The translations under genes were made by a program, and so were the position numbers. This document shows positions 8,262-16,658 of a stretch of DNA of 40,341 nt, one piece after another; position 1 is the stretch's first letter, and each line of letters opens with the position of its first letter. Source of the stretch: Bacillus sp. SD075 (GTDB lineage: Bacteria; Bacillota; Bacilli; Bacillales; DSM-1321); NCBI RefSeq assembly GCF_017355165.1, contig NZ_JADILK010000039.1, forward strand, positions 1 to 40,341, given 5' to 3'. The notes beneath the pieces were generated by a model. That model saw only the letters and a program-made list of their open reading frames with translations. It did no database searches and had not been told where the DNA came from.

Positions 8262-9266
8262 ATGGAAGCATCGGTAGAACGGATTTTTTCTAATGAATTG
8301 GTGAAATTGGCTGGGCATTTTTTTCAAGTGAATGCGGGAAATCCGGTTAAACTTGGAGAGGCAGAAAACTACGTATTTGAGGTATACAGGGATGGGACGC
8401 CCTATATTTTAAGGATGACACATCAATCACATCGTACAAAAGGTCAAGTGCTTGCTGAGTTAAGGTGGATTGAGCATTTACAGAATTATGGAAGTGAAAT
8501 ACCTAAAGTCCTCTCTTCGAAGGAAAATAACTTAGTAGAAATGGTAAAGGGTTCGGATGGTACGGAATTTTACTGTTGCCTGTTTGAAAAAGCTCCTGGT
8601 GTAAGGATGAAAGTCACCGATGAAAATTTTGACGAAACTTTATTTTTTGAATGGGGAAGAACCATCGGACAGATGCATAAACAAACAAAAAGTTATAAGC
8701 CTGAAACAAAATATAAAAGGCTGGATTGGTATGAAGAAGAATTATTGAATGTCCAACTCTATGCATCCGATGTTCCAGAACAATTGTTGAGCCAACAAGA
8801 ATTAATCATGAAGAACTTAAAGGCCCTTCCCGTTCATCAAGATAATTTTGGATTGATTCATTCTGATATACATAACGGCAATTTCCACTTTCACGAGGGG
8901 AAGGTTCATGTTTTTGACTTTGATGACTGTTCTTATCACTGGTTTGCCAGCGATTTGGCGATACCTCTGTACTATTTGATGTGGAGCTTGGAGCGTGAAG
9001 GGATAAACGGGCTCGATGATCATGCTGCCCATTTCATGAGGGAGTTCATAAAAGGTTATGAGACGGAAAATATCCTTGACCCTGTTGAATATGAAAGGAT
9101 TCCTCTATTTTTAATGTTAAGGGATTTAACGTTATATAATTTTTTTCATAAAAAGTACGATTTGAAGAATGTGGATAGTCAATTATACAAAACCGTTCAA
9201 AAGATCGAGCGTAGAATAATCGAAGGCCGTCCTATTGTTCACTTCGATCCGAATGTGGTTCATTGA
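8262..9266 (+). CDS. APH-type phosphotransferase family protein
   Basis: About 334 residues of the aminoglycoside phosphotransferase / choline kinase-like fold. The catalytic loop HSDIHNGN carries His200, Asp202 and Asn205. The metal-binding DFDD follows at 219-222. An ATP-binding N-lobe with 'YILRMTHQSH' and 'ELRWIEHLQ' precedes it. The substrate is unknown; relatives phosphorylate small alcohols, amino alcohols or protein residues. It is not close enough to a known resistance enzyme to call resistance. The frame opens at ATG 8247, but GGGAGTGA lies between that codon and the ATG at 8262, so 8262 is chosen. The next GNAT gene begins 11 bases after the stop and forms a two-gene operon. Confidence 0.82.
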   Translation: MEASVERIFSNELVKLAGHFFQVNAGNPVKLGEAENYVFEVYRDGTPYILRMTHQSHRTKGQVLAELRWIEHLQNYGSEIPKVLSSKENNLVEMVKGSDGTEFYCCLFEKAPGVRMKVTDENFDETLFFEWGRTIGQMHKQTKSYKPETKYKRLDWYEEELLNVQLYASDVPEQLLSQQELIMKNLKALPVHQDNFGLIHSDIHNGNFHFHEGKVHVFDFDDCSYHWFASDLAIPLYYLMWSLEREGINGLDDHAAHFMREFIKGYETENILDPVEYERIPLFLMLRDLTLYNFFHKKYDLKNVDSQLYKTVQKIERRIIEGRPIVHFDPNVVH

Positions 9267-9277
9267 GGGGGATTGGA

Positions 9278-9811
9278 ATGTCAGAAATGGAAAATAATCG
9301 ACTTGCATATAGGATTCGGACAGGTGAATTGGAAGATGCGGGAGCCGTTTTGGAAATACAGAATGCCGTTATTTCCGAAGGCGAGTTTTTCATTGCCGTA
9401 TCGGAGGAGTTCAATAAATCACCAGAACAACAAAGAGATTGGATAGGAAGGATATTGGAAAATGAACGAGAAACGCTCATCGTGGCCGAAATGAATGGTG
9501 AAGTGATTGGATGGATAGTATTTCAATCGGAAAATACGAAGAGAATGTCTCACAAGGGTTCATTTGGGATCATGATTAGAAAAAATTTCAGAGGCATGGG
9601 AATTGGAAAAGAGCTTATTGAAACATTATTGGAATGGGCAGAAGCCAATCCGTTCATTGAAAAGGTGAGTTTAGGAGTTTTTTCAACAAATCATCGGGCA
9701 ATATCATTGTATAAAAGGATGGGGTTTATTGAAGAAGGCCGTAAAATTAAGGAATTTAAGATGAACGAATGTGAATACGTTGATGATATCATCATGTACA
9801 AATTGGTTTGA
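9278..9811 (+). CDS. GNAT family N-acetyltransferase
   Basis: About 177 residues. A Rim-like GNAT fold with the acetyl-CoA loop RKNFRGMGIGKELIE near residues 105-119 and the motif 'VFSTNHRAISLYKRMGF' typical of YhhY/phosphinothricin-type GNATs. The acceptor is unknown. The frame extends back to a TTG overlapping the upstream stop, but GAGGGGGAT fits the ATG at 9278. It is translationally linked to the phosphotransferase gene and followed by a terminator. Phosphotransferase plus acetyltransferase could modify the same small molecule, but nothing in the sequence proves it. Confidence 0.87.
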   Translation: MSEMENNRLAYRIRTGELEDAGAVLEIQNAVISEGEFFIAVSEEFNKSPEQQRDWIGRILENERETLIVAEMNGEVIGWIVFQSENTKRMSHKGSFGIMIRKNFRGMGIGKELIETLLEWAEANPFIEKVSLGVFSTNHRAISLYKRMGFIEEGRKIKEFKMNECEYVDDIIMYKLV

Positions 9812-9815
9812 ACGG

Positions 9816-9860
9816 ACCGAAAGAGCATGAATGGATTCAATACATGCTCTTCCGGTTTTG
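9816..9860 (+). terminator. Terminator after the GNAT gene
   Basis: ACCGAAAGAGCATG pairs with CATGCTCTTCCGGT (small bulge) across a 13-base loop, followed by TTTTG. Confidence 0.7.
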
Positions 9861-9903
9861 TTATGTATCTATTTTTATAGTAAAACGATATTGATGTCAT
9901 GCA

Positions 9904-10701
9904 TCATTTAATTACTTTAACTTTCACTTGCTTTCTACCCCAAGTTAAAGCATCCGCTTCTTTTGCGATGAATACATCGATTCTGTTTCCTTTGATTGCG
10001 CCGCCCGTGTCTGCAGCGATGGCTTGTCCGTAGCCTTCGACTTCAACGATGGAGCCTAGCGGAATCACGTTCGGATCGACTGCTATCAGTTTGGCATCAT
10101 CATATTTTTTTAGGTCAACGCCCATTCTTGTAGTGCCTGAGCATCCCTTGCAGCTCGCTGTATAAGCTGTACTAGTGACCGTCAGTTCTTTAACGGCTGA
10201 GCTTGCTAAACTGGTTCTTTCTTCTAATTTACTGAAGGTATGTGCACCGGCTATTCCGTCAGCGGATAATCCCTTTTGCTTTTGAAAATTCATGACGGCT
10301 TGCTTTGTACCTGTTCCATAAATGCCATCGATCGTTGATGTGTACATATCCCAGGCATTCAATAACCTTTGCAGTTCAGCTACAGGTCTTCCCATATCCC
10401 CGCTTTTCAGTACCTGTATTTTCTGATTCGTTTTTGTTCCAGCTATTCCATCGACTTTCAGTCCTGATTTTTCCTGAAACTTCTTAACGGATTCTTTTGT
10501 AATCGGTCCGAAGTAACCTGTTGCTTCATGATAGGGAAAAACCCCTTTTGTCAGTAATAATTCTTGTAATTCTTTAACATCACTATTACTCATTCCAAAC
10601 GAAAGTGTGTGATCCAAAGCAGCGGCCTCGCCTTTTGTTGGCATGCAAACTCCTAGAATGAATACAGAAGCCGTTAGGATCGTTAATAAAATTTTCTTCA
10701 T
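9904..10701 (-). CDS. Secreted peptidoglycan-binding 3D-domain protein (YocH-like)
   Basis: A 265-residue cell-wall protein. A signal peptide (MKKILLTILTASVFILGV, cleavage near GEA-AA about residue 27) is followed by two PG_binding_1 repeats (residues 37-96 and 100-160, each with the GIAG/GIYG turn). A C-terminal 3D domain at 173-265 carries the three conserved aspartates (Asp209 in AVDPNVIPLG, Asp231 in ADTGGAIKG, Asp242 in RIDVF). The 3D fold is shared with MltA-type lytic transglycosylases, so a muralytic role is likely. B. subtilis YocH has the same 3D domain but LysM repeats instead. GAGGAGGATAAAC precedes the ATG. It is a single-gene unit. Confidence 0.9.
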   Translation of the reverse strand: MKKILLTILTASVFILGVCMPTKGEAAALDHTLSFGMSNSDVKELQELLLTKGVFPYHEATGYFGPITKESVKKFQEKSGLKVDGIAGTKTNQKIQVLKSGDMGRPVAELQRLLNAWDMYTSTIDGIYGTGTKQAVMNFQKQKGLSADGIAGAHTFSKLEERTSLASSAVKELTVTSTAYTASCKGCSGTTRMGVDLKKYDDAKLIAVDPNVIPLGSIVEVEGYGQAIAADTGGAIKGNRIDVFIAKEADALTWGRKQVKVKVIK

Positions 10702-10990
10702 GTTTATCCTCCTCGTTGTTTCCTGCAGTTAAACGATTCGTTAAACGATCCCTCTTTTAGGCGCAGTTAATGAAAAACACCGCGAAGGCACTAAGGAATT
10801 GTTAAAACATGTAACAGAAAGAAAAGAAATGAGGCGGAGATCGGGTTACCATATCCTTAGTGGTTAGCTAATTCTGGAAAAGGATCGAGTTTCATATGGA
10901 ACGAACGGAAACGTTGTTTGAACATGGGCATTCATTGATGACGTTTCTGTTAATAGAAATTCTATTTCACGGTTAAAGGAGGAAAACATT

Positions 10991-11293
10991 TTGATGAAAG
11001 CAGTTATTTTCGACTTTGATGGTTTAATTTTGGACACAGAAACGGCATGGTATGGGGCTTATAAAGAAACGATGTTTTTTTATAAATCTGAATGGCCTCT
11101 CGAACCTCTTTTTAAATGTATCGGAACGGATAATACTGAACTTAATCAGTATTTCAAAGATCAGTTGGGGGAAAGTTTTAATATTGAAGAAGTTGAATCC
11201 AGAGCAAAAAGCCTTCATGAAGTCAAAATGAAAACATCACAGGAACGTGAAGGTGTAAAGGGTTATTTAGAAGAAGCGATAAAAACATATTGA
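10991..11293 (+). pseudogene. Truncated HAD-superfamily phosphatase (beta-phosphoglucomutase-like)
   Basis: The 100-residue product starts with the perfect HAD motif I FDFDGLILDTE and part of the helical cap, and stops at 'EGVKGYLEEAIKTY'. Full-length relatives such as B. subtilis YhcW are about 220 residues and continue with the motif II Ser/Thr, the motif III Lys and the motif IV Asp pair, all missing here. No continuation is found in any frame before a terminator 50 bases later. Start is TTG 10991 or ATG 10994 after AAAGGAGG. I read it as a gene whose 3' half was deleted. Confidence 0.75.
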
Positions 11294-11342
11294 GCAATAA
11301 ACGTTCAATGTAACTATAGTGAGAGTAAGGAATGACACCAAG

Positions 11343-11369
11343 CCGAAGATAGCAGAGTCTTCGGTTTTT
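11343..11369 (+). terminator. Terminator after the truncated HAD gene
   Basis: CCGAAGA and TCTTCGG pair around an 8-base loop, followed by five T residues and further T-rich sequence. Confidence 0.75.
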
Positions 11370-11447
11370 CTTTTTTTACCGTTACTGGCTTTTAATAAAT
11401 GTTATATTCAATGGAGGGACCAAAACGTTGAAGGAGTGTGCGAGTTT

Positions 11448-11925
11448 ATGGGATTGCCTATCAATGATGAAGGAGTTTGGCTGCGGGAGGTCAAGGAGAG
11501 TGATCTTCCTATCTTTTTCGAGCAGCAATTGGATCCTTCCGCAAACTATATGGCTGCTTTCACATCTAAGGATCCATCAGACAAGGTGGCATTTTTGACA
11601 CACTGGAAGAACATCCTATCGAACCGGGATATTCAAAAAATGACGATACTCTGCAACGGATATGTTGTGGGCAGCGAGTTATTGGATCGGGAAGCAATAT
11701 TGGGGTAAAGGAATCGCTTCAGAAGCACTGCTCAACTTTTTGCCGAAAATAAAAGTCGGCCCTCTTTATGTCCGCGCAGCCAAGGATAACCTTGCATCCC
11801 TCCGAGTGTTGGAAAAATGCGGGTTTGAAAGATTCGATGAGGACAAAGGTTATTCCCATGCAAGGGGCAAAGAGGTTGAAGAATTCATTTTGAAACTGAA
11901 TCAGGATACCCCAGTTAAGATATGA
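11448..11925 (+). pseudogene. Frameshifted GNAT acetyltransferase (RimJ-like)
   Basis: The first frame (ATG 11448, AAGGAG 11 bases upstream) encodes the N-terminal half up to 'MTILCNGYVVG' near 11670. The second half resumes in another frame as SYWIGKQYWGKGIASEALLNF and runs to 11925 with a normal RimJ-like end (VRAAKDNLASLRVLEKCGFE). Intact members of this family have about 12-15 more residues between 'VAG' and 'YWIG', so a small deletion of roughly 40 bases caused the shift. No single frame makes a complete enzyme, though both halves are otherwise well preserved, which suggests recent decay. Confidence 0.8.
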
Positions 11926-11969
11926 ATATAACAATATCGTTAAACCTATGAGGAAACGGGTGACATATA

Positions 11970-12209
11970 ATGGGATATAAGATTTTTTCCATCATTTTTA
12001 TTTTATGCGGACTTTTTATAATGTGGTTCGCCATTTTTGGCAAAAAGAAAGAGATCAAAGAGTTCGGATCCGGAATGCCAACGAATTTCGTCGATGTAAT
12101 TTTAATGATGATATATAAGCTATTGCCTTCCAATATTAGAAAAATCCTCCTTTTTGCATTAGGTCTGGCCATTTCTATCGGCTTTACCTATATATTGCTC
12201 AACTTATGA
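11970..12209 (+). CDS. Small hypothetical membrane protein (79 aa)
   Basis: A 79-residue protein with two predicted transmembrane helices, at about residues 4-24 (IFSIIFILCGLFIMWFAIF) and 58-78. A short charged loop with KKKEIKEFGSG lies between them. No family is recognised. The ribosome binding site is modest (GAGGAAACGGGTGA). It lies alone between the GNAT pseudogene and the ABC operon. Confidence 0.55.
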   Translation: MGYKIFSIIFILCGLFIMWFAIFGKKKEIKEFGSGMPTNFVDVILMMIYKLLPSNIRKILLFALGLAISIGFTYILLNL

Positions 12210-12573
12210 TCATCCTTGAATTTTCCTGATTAGATAAAATAATCCTGAAACTTTATTCTTTTGGAATCGTATTACAAGAAAACGATACATAGAAGTTGTT
12301 ACTATTTCTAGGAAAAAAGTGATGGCAGTGTTATCAATCATGGAGGAGGGAAGTTGACGCAAACGGAAGCCTTTAACGAAAGTTCGATGTTATTGCGCAA
12401 TAAGGATAGGAAGGGAAACAATCATTGGGTAAAAGAAAGGTGAATTTCAACTCTATTGATTGCAGCTGATTCAAGGGGTGCTTATATCCAAATATCAGTA
12501 TATTAATAATATGCATAATAAGGTAATATTGAATTTGTGTGATTTTGGAAAATATAAAAAAGGAAGGTATTAT
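12210..12573. other. Intergenic region before the ABC exporter
   Basis: It holds one short plus-strand frame, 12354-12443 (29 codons, TTG start after GGAGGAGGG), whose peptide (MTQTEAFNESSMLL...) is not recognised. It may be a leader peptide or a remnant. No clear promoter is visible; the TTGAAT/TATAAA pair at 12529-12558 lies too close to the start codon. Confidence 0.3.
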
Positions 12574-13506
12574 ATGTCTGAATCGGTTCTTAAGGTTCAA
12601 TCCTTAACTAAAAAAATTGGAAAAGCAACCATCGTGGACAATGTTAGCTTTGAAATTAAAAGTAATGAAATATTTGGTTTGCTTGGCCCGAATGGGGCAG
12701 GTAAGACCACTATCATCCGTATGATCACTGGTCTTATCAATCGTACGGGCGGTACTGTCATGATCAATGGCAGTGACCTCGATCATGATTTCGAAGGTGC
12801 GATGGATCAATTGGGGGCCATTGTTGAAAATCCAGAGTTTTATAAGTACATGACAGGCAGAAAGAATATCCTGCATTATGCCCGAATGTCATCCAATGAC
12901 ATATCCAATGAAAGAATAGAAGAGGTCATAAAGCTTGTCAAACTGGATCATGCCATTGATAAGAAGGTTAAAACATATTCATTAGGGATGCGTCAGCGCC
13001 TTGGCGTGGCACAGGCCATTTTACATAAACCGTCGTTATTGATTTTTGATGAACCGACAAATGGTTTGGATCCACAAGGGATTCGTGAGTTTCGTGATTA
13101 TTTGAAAGTACTGGCAAGTGAAGGCGTCGGAATATTGATTTCATCACATTTGCTATCGGAAATGCAATTGATGTGTGATAGTTTTGCCGTTATCGAAAAG
13201 GGAAAACTGATACATACGAAAGAACATATGGTTGATGAAAAAACCGAAACGATCAATGAAGTTTCATTCACTGTCAGTGATGGGGAACTAGCTAAAAAAA
13301 TCCTTCAAGAACAGTTTGTGGATATTACGATTCTCAAATTTGATGCGAAAACAATCTCCGTATCGGCCACCCGTGAACAAACGGCCGAGATAAACAGGCG
13401 TTTTAATGCAAATCAACTGGATGTCTATGAAATTGGCATTACTAGAAAATCACTGGAAGATAAATTCTTTGAAATCACTGAGCAGGAAATGAGGGAGTCT
13501 GTATGA
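12574..13506 (+). CDS. ABC transporter ATP-binding protein (BcrA-type)
   Basis: About 310 residues. ABC ATPase with Walker A GPNGAGKT (38-45), Q-loop region near Glu85, signature YSLGMRQRLG (135-144), Walker B LLIFDE (155-160), D-loop and H-loop His192 (SSHLLSE). A C-terminal accessory domain of about 90 residues is typical of the bacitracin/lantibiotic immunity branch (BcrA, YxlF-like). It energises the permease encoded next. The frame is open far upstream, but AGGAAGG six bases before ATG 12574, and the start of homology there, fix the start. The permease ATG overlaps its stop codon (ATGA), indicating translational coupling. Confidence 0.92.
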   Translation: MSESVLKVQSLTKKIGKATIVDNVSFEIKSNEIFGLLGPNGAGKTTIIRMITGLINRTGGTVMINGSDLDHDFEGAMDQLGAIVENPEFYKYMTGRKNILHYARMSSNDISNERIEEVIKLVKLDHAIDKKVKTYSLGMRQRLGVAQAILHKPSLLIFDEPTNGLDPQGIREFRDYLKVLASEGVGILISSHLLSEMQLMCDSFAVIEKGKLIHTKEHMVDEKTETINEVSFTVSDGELAKKILQEQFVDITILKFDAKTISVSATREQTAEINRRFNANQLDVYEIGITRKSLEDKFFEITEQEMRESV

Positions 13507-14459
13507 TGTCCTTAGTGAAAAATGAATGGATGAAAATCTTTTCAAAAGTATCAACTTATATATTCATCGCTTTTCTTTTATTGGCAGCATTAGGGGCTGC
13601 AGTCATCGATTATAAACTAAGTCCCGAAACGAGTGAAGATTGGAAGCAAGAGTTAAAGGCAGATATACAAGAACAGCAAAAGGCTATGGAAGCTAAGGAA
13701 ATCGGTGAAGATGAAAAAGCCGCGATCATGGACGAAATTAATTACAACAAGCAACTGTTGGCTGATAATATAAATCCTGACTTAAACACGAATTGGACCT
13801 ATATGGCGGAATGGACTACATCATTAACATCATTTGTCACTTTATTCGTCGTTATTGTTTGCAGCTCGCTCGTTTCCTCGGAATTTTCGGATGGTACCAT
13901 TAAACAGCTGTTGATCAGGCCTTATAAACGTTGGAAAATTCTACTTTCCAAATATATTACCTCCCTGCTATTTGCAGCGTTATTACTGGCGAGCCTCCTT
14001 ATTTTCAGTTATCTAATCGGAATCATATTCTTTGGCAATGGCTCGTATTCAGACAAAATCATGGATCCCGCATCTTTCGGTGAATTCAGTCCGGTGGTAG
14101 TCGGCGAATATTTCGTGGACATGATCGTTTACTGGATACCAGGATTCTTGGTCATCACGACCATCGCTTTCATGTTAAGCACATTATTTAAAAACCAAGC
14201 ACTTGCAGTAGGTATATCCATTTTCATCCTATTTGCTTCTTCGACACTGAATATGGTCATTCAATCATTCATCGGTAAATACGAGTGGTTAAAATTCGTC
14301 TTATTCCCCCACCTTGATTTAAGGGGCTATATTTCCGGAACCATAGAAATGTTCGATGGGGCCACCCTTGGATTTTCAATGGGTGTACTCGGCATCTATT
14401 ATCTTATCTTTTTAGCGCTAACTTTCTTCTTCTTCCAGAAAAAAGATATCACTAATTAA
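13503..14459 (+). CDS. ABC-2 type permease
   Basis: A 318-residue membrane subunit. TM1 is at about residues 17-36, followed by a large charged extracytoplasmic loop (40-100). Five further helices lie near 108-127, 150-178, 208-229, 232-253 and 288-311. The arrangement, with SSEFSDGTIKQLL after TM2, is that of the ABC-2 family paired with BcrA-type ATPases, which export peptides or protect against envelope-active compounds. The substrate is unknown and no two-component system is adjacent. It overlaps the ATPase gene by four bases and is followed by a terminator. Confidence 0.9.
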   Translation: MMSLVKNEWMKIFSKVSTYIFIAFLLLAALGAAVIDYKLSPETSEDWKQELKADIQEQQKAMEAKEIGEDEKAAIMDEINYNKQLLADNINPDLNTNWTYMAEWTTSLTSFVTLFVVIVCSSLVSSEFSDGTIKQLLIRPYKRWKILLSKYITSLLFAALLLASLLIFSYLIGIIFFGNGSYSDKIMDPASFGEFSPVVVGEYFVDMIVYWIPGFLVITTIAFMLSTLFKNQALAVGISIFILFASSTLNMVIQSFIGKYEWLKFVLFPHLDLRGYISGTIEMFDGATLGFSMGVLGIYYLIFLALTFFFFQKKDITN

Positions 14460-14470
14460 ATAATCCTTAC

Positions 14471-14504
14471 AAAAACCGAAATCAGTGGCTGATTTCGGTT
14501 TTTT
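14471..14504 (+). terminator. Terminator of the ABC exporter operon
   Basis: AAAAACCGAAATCAG pairs with CTGATTTCGGTTTTT around a short loop, with T residues following. Confidence 0.85.
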
Positions 14505-14723
14505 CCTATTGATGCCATGAATTTTGCCGAGAGTGAAATATAAATTGAAGATTTGCATGTATTGCTCGAAGCAGCTCAACAGTAATGGCGAAGGAATTAC
14601 CTGTATTCTCCACATATAACTTATTTATTATCTTGAGATAAGGGAGGGAAAAAGTGGTTATTCCCTATCCCCAGAACCGTTGGTATAACTCAGTTTATAC
14701 TCTGCGAAGAGGCAGTCGTTCAT

Positions 14724-14810
14724 TTAATCGGAAAAATCAGGGCCTTCACGTTTTACCAGGCGTGTCGGGATCCTTGGCAGGATCTTCCCCTTAAAACCTT
14801 TGTCATTCAT
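14724..14810 (-). pseudogene. Possible C-terminal remnant of a LacI-type regulator
   Basis: A 28-codon minus-strand frame begins with an ATG overlapping the xynB stop and ends KGKILPRIPTRLVKREGPDFSD. The pattern 'P-T-x-L-V-x-R-E' close to a stop is typical of the last strand of LacI-family sugar regulators. Nothing upstream in this frame matches such a protein. It could be the tail left after a deletion that joined it to xynB, or a chance resemblance. Confidence 0.3.
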
Positions 14811-16416
14811 GCTTTTCTTTATAGATAAAGTAGTCGAAGTCTGCGTACTGACCTTGACCGGATGTATCCTGGCACTGCATGCCCACAAAGGCCCCAGTAA
14901 AGAATCCTCCTCCTTGAATATAATCATCTGAGAGTTTGTATGATTGGAATGTGATCGGAATCAGTGTCCAGCTTTCGCCATCGAATGAATAGGAGTATTC
15001 GTAAATCGCCGTTTTCACATCCACCCGTAGGTAAACATAGTCGACATCGTGCGGAATGATAATTTCCTTATCCTTAAGCGGCAGATCGAAAGAAAAGTTA
15101 TCACAGGTCACGAGCTCAAGGATTCTTCCCTTTTCCTCGTGCCAGGAAATCTGAAGTGATGTCCAATTTTGCGTATTATAGTAGTTTACTAACCCTGCTG
15201 ATTGTTGGAAGGTATCTGGCCTGAAAGCTACTTTGGTTTCTGCAGTGAAGGTAAAGTGCTGCCAGCGTCTTGCGACAAAGGCTTGTGTGAATTTTGATGT
15301 TAGCGATTCTTTACCGTATATACGTAAATGTCCTGGATTATCATTTAGTGAAACGATATCCCCACCAAGTGGGATACGTAAGGTTTGGAAATGTGGATTC
15401 AATGTCTTGAAATTGAAATCATCCTTTTCCTCATATCCCTTTTTCCACTTCACTTCCTTGATGTCCGGGCCTTCAATTTCTTTAGATGGCTGGTTGCCTC
15501 CAACCACATAAGGCCAGTCGTTTTTCCATTCCAAGCGTTGGATGGCCGTTTCTCTTCCTAATGGGCAGAATCCTCTTGGATCCAATAGGGGTTGGTTGTC
15601 CTTCGGTAATGGGCGGCCTGTTAAATGAACTAGAAACCATTCATTTGTATGTGTTTGAATGATGGATGCATGTCCGGATTTTTGCAGCGGGTTTCTGGGA
15701 TATGGCATGGAAGTGATCAACGGATTCTCAGGATGCACTTCATAGGGTCCCCGTAAATCTACTGAACGGGCGATAGTGGCTTGATGATCATATTTTGTCC
15801 CGCCTTCTGCTGTTAACAGGTAATAATGGCCATTCATTTTATATAAATGCGGAGCTTCCGTCAGTTTGATATCCGTTCCCTTGAAGATGATTTCAGCTTT
15901 TCCGATAAGTTTCTTTTGGTCAACACTATATTCCTGGAGCACGATTCCATAAAAATTATGATTGCCGAAGCGATGATCCCAAAACATGTTAACGAAATAC
16001 TTCCTGCCATCATCATCATGGAATAGAGATGGATCAAAGCCTGAGCTGTTCATGTGAATGGGATCTGACCACTCCCCATCGATGGTATCGCAAGTAACCA
16101 GGTAATTGTGACAATCCTTCCATTGACCTTCTGTAACCTTCACATCGGTATAGATGAGCCAGAATTTCCCGTCACTATAAGATAAAGCGGGTGCCCATAT
16201 TCCCCCGGAATCCGGGTTACCGATCATATTCAATTGACTCAGCCGATTCAGAGGCCTTGATGCCAATCGCCAATTCTTTAAATCCTTTGAATGGTAAATC
16301 CCTACACCGGGAAACCATTCAAAAGTTGAAACAGCAATATAATAATCTTCCCCAGCGCGGCAAATGCTTGGGTCGGGATTGAATCCAGTTAAAATGGGGT
16401 TTTGAATCGTTGTCAT
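14803..16416 (-). CDS. xynB: GH43 beta-xylosidase
   Basis: 537 residues, the size of B. subtilis XynB (about 533). Releases xylose from xylo-oligosaccharides; no signal peptide, so it acts inside the cell on imported oligomers. The five-bladed propeller holds the GH43 triad: base Asp15 (GFNPDPS), pKa modulator Asp128 (SSGFDPS) and acid Glu187 (KLTEAPH). The C-terminal beta-sandwich of two-domain GH43 enzymes (residues about 330-537) is complete. ATG 16416 follows AGAGGTGG. It lies downstream of xylR in the same direction with a cre site in between. I found no XylR operator directly before it. Confidence 0.95.
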   Translation of the reverse strand: MTTIQNPILTGFNPDPSICRAGEDYYIAVSTFEWFPGVGIYHSKDLKNWRLASRPLNRLSQLNMIGNPDSGGIWAPALSYSDGKFWLIYTDVKVTEGQWKDCHNYLVTCDTIDGEWSDPIHMNSSGFDPSLFHDDDGRKYFVNMFWDHRFGNHNFYGIVLQEYSVDQKKLIGKAEIIFKGTDIKLTEAPHLYKMNGHYYLLTAEGGTKYDHQATIARSVDLRGPYEVHPENPLITSMPYPRNPLQKSGHASIIQTHTNEWFLVHLTGRPLPKDNQPLLDPRGFCPLGRETAIQRLEWKNDWPYVVGGNQPSKEIEGPDIKEVKWKKGYEEKDDFNFKTLNPHFQTLRIPLGGDIVSLNDNPGHLRIYGKESLTSKFTQAFVARRWQHFTFTAETKVAFRPDTFQQSAGLVNYYNTQNWTSLQISWHEEKGRILELVTCDNFSFDLPLKDKEIIIPHDVDYVYLRVDVKTAIYEYSYSFDGESWTLIPITFQSYKLSDDYIQGGGFFTGAFVGMQCQDTSGQGQYADFDYFIYKEKHE

Positions 16417-16494
16417 GGGTCATCCACCTCTTATATTGAATTTTTTATGAATAAATGCAATGAATAGCATGGAGCGGTAATTTTTTTAAAAAAA

Positions 16495-16508
16495 TGTATG
16501 CGCTTTCT
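16495..16508 (+). promoter_or_regulatory. Candidate cre site upstream of xynB
   Basis: TGTATGCGCTTTCT matches TGWAANCGNTNWCA at 12 of 14 positions. It lies about 80 bases before the xynB start and suggests glucose repression through CcpA. Confidence 0.5.
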
Positions 16509-16565
16509 TTTATGCATGGTCCTTTTTTAATAGGAATCCATCCCTAGAAGGAGGCTGTGATATCC

Positions 16566-16655
16566 GTGGAATATGATCCATGGGCATTTTTAAAATGGGC
16601 AAAATTCACAACTATTCCTGAGGACAGTTTCCTATTCAAATTTAAGGGTTTGTGA
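16566..16655 (+). CDS. Possible small ORF between xynB and xylR
   Basis: A 29-codon plus-strand frame starting with GTG (VEYDPWAFLKWAKF...), 11 bases after AAGGAGG, with an alternative GTG at 16557. It ends four bases before the convergent xylR stop. The peptide is aromatic-rich and unrecognised. It may be a remnant of a lost gene. Confidence 0.2.
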   Translation: MEYDPWAFLKWAKFTTIPEDSFLFKFKGL

Positions 16656-16658
16656 TCT

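Noticed and set aside
7756..8263. Two overlapping minus-strand frames of 123 and 89 codons
   Set aside because: Cysteine- and histidine-rich composition, no start signals and no family resemblance; they overlap the SDR promoter region.
10800..10815. WalR-like pair TGTTAA / TGTAAC upstream of the 3D-domain hydrolase
   Set aside because: The spacer is four bases instead of five and the orientation and distance do not fit the minus-strand gene well.
12529..12558. TTGAAT-N18-TATAAA as promoter of the ABC exporter
   Set aside because: Transcription would start at the ribosome binding site, leaving about ten bases before the start codon.
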